This document shows positions 59,501-64,000 of a stretch of DNA of 64,000 nt, one piece after another. Each line of letters begins with the position of its first letter. The stretch's first letter is position 1. Origin of the DNA: Salticus scenicus. Its lineage: Eukaryota; Arthropoda; Arachnida; Araneae; Salticidae. The notes beneath the pieces were generated by a model that worked only from the letters and a program-made list of their open reading frames with translations, did not search any database and was not told the origin of the DNA. The DNA lies in NCBI GenBank assembly GCA_963930645.1, contig CAWVNO010001198.1, forward strand, positions 682,001 to 746,000, given 5' to 3'. The position numbers and the translations under genes are program-made.

Positions 59501-59833
59501 ATACTAGTTTACATTGGATTTTTTGCTAGTGTTCGGACACTTTTTTTGCCGACATGTTTCGTTTGGTTTTACTTTTTCAATTTTGGCAACAGTAGGGTAA
59601 CTTCATTTGGAAAACAGTTTTGTATGTTGTTGGCGTTGTTGGTCGTCAATTTTTTTAATCAAAATTATGATATATTACTTTTATAGAAATATGTATTTAT
59701 GTAGAACATAAAGTAAAAATATGTTTGGATTAGTGTTACAAATGGTGAAATTTGTTGACAAGATTAATTATTCGTTTTTTCAAGGAGTATAAAATTCTAC
59801 GAAAATTTTGAAACGGGTAAGTAAAAAAAAGGT

Positions 59834-60104
59834 ACAACTATAGTATTTCCCCTCAGCTGAATTTGGCGATTTTTCTTTGGCGCCGATTTCAACGATAACG
59901 ATGTCGTTCTGGATTGTTTGAGATATAATATGGCAGCCTACATGCTATTTATTTTGGATTTATGATTTTATGATTTATGATTTATAATTCAGCTTACGAT
60001 TTTATCATTTATGCTGTATGATTTACGATTTTTAGATTTATGATATAGCCATAATCGCCAACGAAAAATCGCCAAATCTAGCTGAGGGGAAATACTATAG
60101 TTGT
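59834..60104. mobile_element. MITE with ACAACTATAGTATTTCCCC ends (271 bp)
   Basis: About 50 bp at each end are near-perfect inverted repeats (ACAACTATAGTATTTCCCCT, then CAGCTGAATTTGGCGATTTT). The interior is a TTTATGATTTA-rich repeat. Diverged relative at 7416-7661. Confidence 0.88.
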
Positions 60105-61180
60105 TCCGTAATGTTTAATATTTGTTAGCTTTGGTCTATGAAAATTGTATAAATTTTAAAAATTTCATATTTATTTCTATTTTCCTTTATTCATGTTTTT
60201 AAAAGGCGTTTTTTACGGTTTATGTTTAGATAATTGCTTTAAAACACGTAAATCGGCCCTTTTCGTAAGGACGGGTATGAAAACCGCGAAACCGTGCTTC
60301 ATGTCCGCCATTTTGGAAAGGACGGGAGAGAAAACCGCGACACCGCGCTAACTAAAAATCGCCAACCAGGACCGTAAAGCACATTTTCTCCAAGAAATTT
60401 ATTAAAAAATAATTTTTTTCCAGGTTTGGATACATAGTTTTCACATTAGGTGAACGGTTTTTCTTCGGAGAATATTCCATAACAGATAAATATTTATTTT
60501 TGTTGAACTTGTGAGAAATGCAGCGTCGAGTTCAGGTAAAAAGATGTCGCCGTAGGTAATCAGTAAGATGTTGACTAGTGGTTGAGAAAGTATAAGCTGG
60601 GCTCTGCACAAGTGTTGACGAAAGTGATAGATTGAAGTTGTAGAGTTGGGGTGATTTTAGGTCGGCATGGAGTAGCTAAGAGAAAATTAGAAGCTACGCA
60701 GATTTAGTAAAGATGGTTGAATGCGATTAGTATTGGAGATGTAAGTTGGTGAATCGAAGTGAAGGATGTGTTTTGTTTTGAAAGTGTTTAAACAGCGATA
60801 TGTTGGAGTTATGGTGGAGGTTTAAGCGATTGCGTATTAAGCTAGCTATTCATATTGTGAAGAGCGTTAGTGCAGTGGGTAGTGTGCTACGGAAGATTAT
60901 AAAGCCTAGAGTAGCACTGATTTAAGTGGTAGTGCTAGTTATATCAGCTCCGGAGGTACGCTTCGTTTTAACTGGAGTTTCTTCCAAATTTCATCAGGCA
61001 GTCCTCTTAGCCACCAGCGTTGAGCATATAAAATTTCATATTTACTGTAATTTAGTCATTTAAATATCTGAGTGAGTTTCTTTACATTTCCCCTTGCGCA
61101 ATACTCAAAGTTTGAATAAACGTTAGTTTTATTTTATACAAGTCTCTCTGTTTAACTTCTACATTTAAGCAGTCAATAAG
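60105..61180. other. Upstream region of the gypsy-like relic, possibly LTR/leader
   Basis: A short direct repeat (AAGGACGGG...GAAAACCGCGA at 60277 and 60318) lies at the start. From about 60500 the text is less AT-biased, with AATAAA at 61118 shortly before the gag ATG, as in a retrotransposon R/U5 or leader. No second LTR is in the window, so its ends cannot be set. Confidence 0.35.
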
Positions 61181-61779
61181 ATGGGATCTGCTGCTGATGC
61201 CGGGGCACAGACCTTACAGTGGCACCCAAATTTACTCGACAACCCCCCCCCCCCCTCCACCTTTCTTCCGGTAGAATTTACTTTACTGGGTCAGGAAATG
61301 TTAATGAATTCTTTAATAATCTAGAAGGACATTTTGAGTTATCTAAAATAGCTAATGAGGATAAATTTAATCTCTTTAAGTACTCCCTTAAGGGAAATGC
61401 AAAATTGTGGTTCTACAATGTGGCTTCTATCTCCCTAGGCCTTAATCCCACGTATGACACCTTAAAGCGCAGGATCAAAGACAACTTTTCCTCTATCGCC
61501 GATAAAACTAAATTGCGACAAGAACTTTACACACGCAAATTGTCTTTTTATGAATATTACACTACTTGTCTGCTACGTAAACTAGATATAATGAAGCAAA
61601 TGGAATTAACTTTGTTCTTTGCTCAAATGCTAGGCATTATCACACCTCTATTCACAATCCCAATCCAGCGCTATTTGCATTTGAAAACCGCCGTTTCTTA
61701 TATTTTATTTCAAATCTTGTTAAAGTACCAGGAGCGACATCCTATGAAATCTGAAAATAACTTGAATCACTGGCTGTAA
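61181..61779 (+). pseudogene. Ty3/gypsy-like gag
   Basis: The likely start is ATG 61181 (MGSAADAGAQTLQWHP). A run of 12 C at 61244-61255 then shifts the frame; coding continues as LSSGRIYFTGSGNVNEFF, FELSKIANEDKFNLF, YSLKGNAKLWFYN and TLKRRIKDNFSS, the usual layout of gypsy Gag capsid domains (about 60-150 residues into the protein). It becomes unrecognisable after about 61640 and stops at 61777-61779. A poly-A run (61838-61860) follows. The frameshift sits in a homopolymer and could partly be a sequencing or assembly effect. Confidence 0.7.
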
Positions 61780-62130
61780 AATGTAAAACGTGAAAATAAC
61801 TTTTCAAGGCGGGACAACTTCAACCCCCCCCCCCTTAAAAAAAAAAAAAAAAAAAAAAAAATCGAAATTTTTATTGGTTACAACAAGATTGTTTACCTCA
61901 ACAGGCAAAACGCAATAGTAACTTTCAGCAACCTCGCAATAACAGGGAAACAAAACCAAAATTTTTCCAGACGTAACAGGAACGCTCGTAATAGTTATAT
62001 AATCAGCATCCCCAATTAAACTACTAAGTGGCTCCTTTGCGGAGGATCAGCAACCACAGGATACCCCAATCACATCCACTTACTTAAATATCATTTGTAT
62101 CAGTCCAACTTAAATATTGTCTTACATGAT

Positions 62131-62649
62131 GTTGTAACTCCTGCATTTTTTTATACTGGTGCTGAACGTTGTTTCTTAGCTTACGAAACGTAGGCTAAAT
62201 ATTTTTCTTTTAAACCTTTAAACCACACTAATTTAGATGTAATTACAGCGCAAGGCCAATCTTGTGTAAACATAGGTGAAGTACATTTAAAAGTAAAGTT
62301 AAACCAGTTAGAAGTCGTATGGTCATTTCATGTTATTGATAATCTTCAATATTCTTGCATTATTGGCTTAGATTTTACGAAAGAAAATAATATTAAATTG
62401 AATTTTGCTACTAAATCCTTATCTATTGCTGAATCTAATTTCAATTTTAAACCAGTCAAGCCGACAGAATTAACTACTCCTTTAGAAGAAAATGATGTTA
62501 AATTAAATTTTGCCACTAAATCTTTCTATATTGATGAATCTCATTTAAGCTTTAAACCTGTCAAGCCGACAGAGTTACCTATTAATTTAAAAGAAAATGA
62601 TGTAATTGAAAATGAAAGGTTAAAATGCTTATCTTCGTACTCAATCTAA
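62131..62649 (+). pseudogene. Ty3/gypsy-like protease region
   Basis: Frame from VVTPAFFYTGAERCFLAYET to a TAG at 62191-62193, then open: FKPLNHTNLDVITAQGQ, VWSFHVIDNLQYSCIIGLDF. The GLDF-type end and TGAERCF match retropepsins of gypsy elements, but the catalytic Asp of DTGA reads Tyr (codon 62152-62154). The last part has two 35-residue tandem repeats (62398-62502 and 62503-62607), each starting LNFATKS and containing FKPVKPTEL. No RT or integrase follows, so this is a truncated relic. A degenerate zinc knuckle may lie upstream (near 62030). Confidence 0.65.
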
Positions 62650-63386
62650 TAACTGTGCTTCGGAAAATTAAAACGCTGTTAACTCAGTTAAATGGCCACA
62701 AACTCTAAATTGTAATAAAAGTATTCGGTAGCACTTATGCCTGCGTCAGTATTAAACTTCCGAGAATAGTTAATGCATGAACAACGTAATGTTCCAGAAT
62801 TTGTTGATTGGTTGGCTGGGTTTTACGTCCCACTAGTGCTGCGCAATGGGCAATTGGCGACGGTCTGGGACTCACCCCTAGAGACTCCCCCTCAGTGGTC
62901 CTTAGACATGCCATCACAATTTTGATCCTACATTGCGGATCCTCTGGGGGTTACCGACACGGAGAAGATAGCTTCCCCGTTTCGGTAACCCTCAGACATC
63001 CAAAATTTGGTAAATTATACTACTCCGATTCAAAAAATTAGAATAATGTAAAAAAGAATGAGTTTGATGTTGCTAACGCGTCAATCTGCATACTGCGTCC
63101 AGGAAAAAATATATTAAAAGTATCTAATTATCTTCAGAGCATTTATAAATATAACATAAATATTTATTTTTATCTGATATATTAATAATTAACTATTTAA
63201 AAAATATTAGAATAATTCAAAGAAACAGAATACCTCGATAGCATGGTTCAAAAAATTAGAATATTCAAATTTTTCTTATAAGTTGAGAGAACGGCTGCGG
63301 GATTAACATCTGTGGGACTATAAAATGTGCTCCGTTGAAAATGAAAAGTCGTTTGGCATTTGATTGTAGCGTAGTATTTGCTTAAT
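62650..63386. other. Unclassified repeat island and upstream part of Tc1-like element
   Basis: 62805-63010 is a more GC-rich block (GGTTTTACGTCCCACTAGTG, GGCGACGGTCTGGGACTC, GGTTACCGACACGGAGAAG) with no frame I recognise. From about 63020, TTCAAAAAATTAGAATA occurs twice (63030 and 63249), the style of Tc1-like termini, so the left end of the final element is probably at one of these. Confidence 0.5.
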
Positions 63387-64000
63387 ATGGGACGAAAGAG
63401 CGATTTATCTGAGGCTGTGAAATATCGTATTGTGTACTTGCACGAAATAGGAAAAACACAACTTTTTATAGCAAAAGAAGTAAAATGCTCTCAAGCAAGT
63501 GTGAGTACAGTTTTGAGAGAATATTCTAATAATAAGTGTTTTCAAAATAAACACTTTAAAAGTGGTCGAAAGCCAGTAACTTCAAGAAGAGATGAAAGGC
63601 AATTGAAAAAGATTGTGAAGAAACATCGTTTTCGGAGTGTGAGATATGTGCATAGAAAATGGAAAGAAATGGGTATAAATGTCTCCAAATCTACAACACT
63701 ACGACGACCTCGCAAATTAGGTTTTAGATCACGTGTGCCTAAGATAAAGCCATTCTTATCATCTAAGCAAAGGGCTGCTAGAGTTAAATGGTGTAAACAA
63801 AGGCTATTTTGGGATCACGATGATTGGAAAAAGATACTTTTCAGCGATGAAAGTGTGTTTTGTGTGTCTCACGGAAATCAAGGTATACGTGTCTGGAGAC
63901 TCAAACATGAAGCTTATAAGAAAGAATGTTTAAAACGTTCGTTTAAATTTGCGACCTCTGTTATGGTATGGGGCTGCATGACTGCTGAAGGCCCAGGCAG
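63387..64000 (+). CDS. Tc1-like transposase, N-terminal part, uninterrupted to window end
   Basis: ATG 63387 opens a frame with no stop through base 64000 (204 codons seen). MGRKSDLSEAVKYRIVYLHE and IAKEVKCSQASVSTVLREY form the first helix-turn-helix; SGRKPVTSRRDERQLKKIV is the GRP-like linker; the second helix-turn-helix follows with STTLRRPRKLGFRSR. The catalytic domain begins KILFSDESVFCV, with the first catalytic Asp, and reaches SVMVWGCMTAEGPG. The order and spacing are those of intact Tc1-family transposases (about 340 residues), which cut and paste DNA at TA sites. The second and third catalytic residues lie beyond the window. Unlike the other two transposase genes here, nothing visible is broken. 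Confidence 0.92.
   Translation, partial: MGRKSDLSEAVKYRIVYLHEIGKTQLFIAKEVKCSQASVSTVLREYSNNKCFQNKHFKSGRKPVTSRRDERQLKKIVKKHRFRSVRYVHRKWKEMGINVSKSTTLRRPRKLGFRSRVPKIKPFLSSKQRAARVKWCKQRLFWDHDDWKKILFSDESVFCVSHGNQGIRVWRLKHEAYKKECLKRSFKFATSVMVWGCMTAEGPG

Noticed and set aside
61211..61230. LTR end and primer-binding site at CTTACA-GTGGCACCC
   Set aside because: The same bases read as TLQWHP in the likely gag N-terminus from ATG 61181, a better explanation; the LTR boundary must lie upstream.
62735..63041. Overlapping plus and minus frames around 62735-63041
   Set aside because: They lie in an unclassified GC-richer repeat; neither translation resembles a protein I know, and the two overlap in antisense.

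Overview
The window looks like AT-rich eukaryotic, probably arthropod, repeat-dense DNA. A spider or other arachnid is my best guess. The basis is the mix of element families (Helitron, BEL/Pao, Ty3/gypsy, Tc1/mariner, a TTAA-targeting Kolobok-like family, long-arm foldback MITEs), the long poly-A/T and (TA)n tracts, and the lack of any prokaryotic gene organisation. This is inference from style, not from a marker gene. I found no convincing host gene, tRNA or rRNA in 64 kb; every recognisable coding stretch belongs to a transposable element.

Layout. 1-1048: the 3' part of a Helitron (helicase C-terminus, then a hairpin/CTAG end), with a second, out-of-order helicase scrap downstream. 2794-12310: a foldback repeat with tandem subrepeats in its arms. 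It is split by a 5.9-kb non-autonomous Helitron (3039-8914, itself carrying a nested Helitron 6152-8115) and by a 1.2-kb TTAA-flanked Kolobok-like element (9918-11117). 12384-20203: a near-complete but decayed BEL/Pao retrotransposon with two LTRs, whose gag is split by a second, nearly identical copy of the Kolobok-like element. 20400-21847: a dead mariner-type element. 21899-24178: two MITE-like inverted repeats, one an almost perfect 0.58-kb palindrome.

25037-51598 is the most unusual part. A ~9.4-kb unit is present twice in direct tandem, and every breakpoint falls at a TTAA. A matching GAGCGGAC terminal inverted repeat lies at the two outer ends. The first copy alone carries two later insertions whose empty sites survive in the second copy: a 6.25-kb TA-flanked element of a type I cannot assign (CCCAAG termini, arrays of AACGTTC) and a 1.35-kb Tc1-like element.

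51600-60110 holds more MITEs, a minus-strand Helitron remnant and a ~600-bp tandem repeat with G/C-run hairpins. 60105-62650 contains a Ty3/gypsy-like gag/protease relic. The window ends inside an uninterrupted Tc1-like transposase reading frame (63387-64000). The genes do not form a pathway; the biology here is layered transposition, and several insertions can be put in relative order from the sequence alone.
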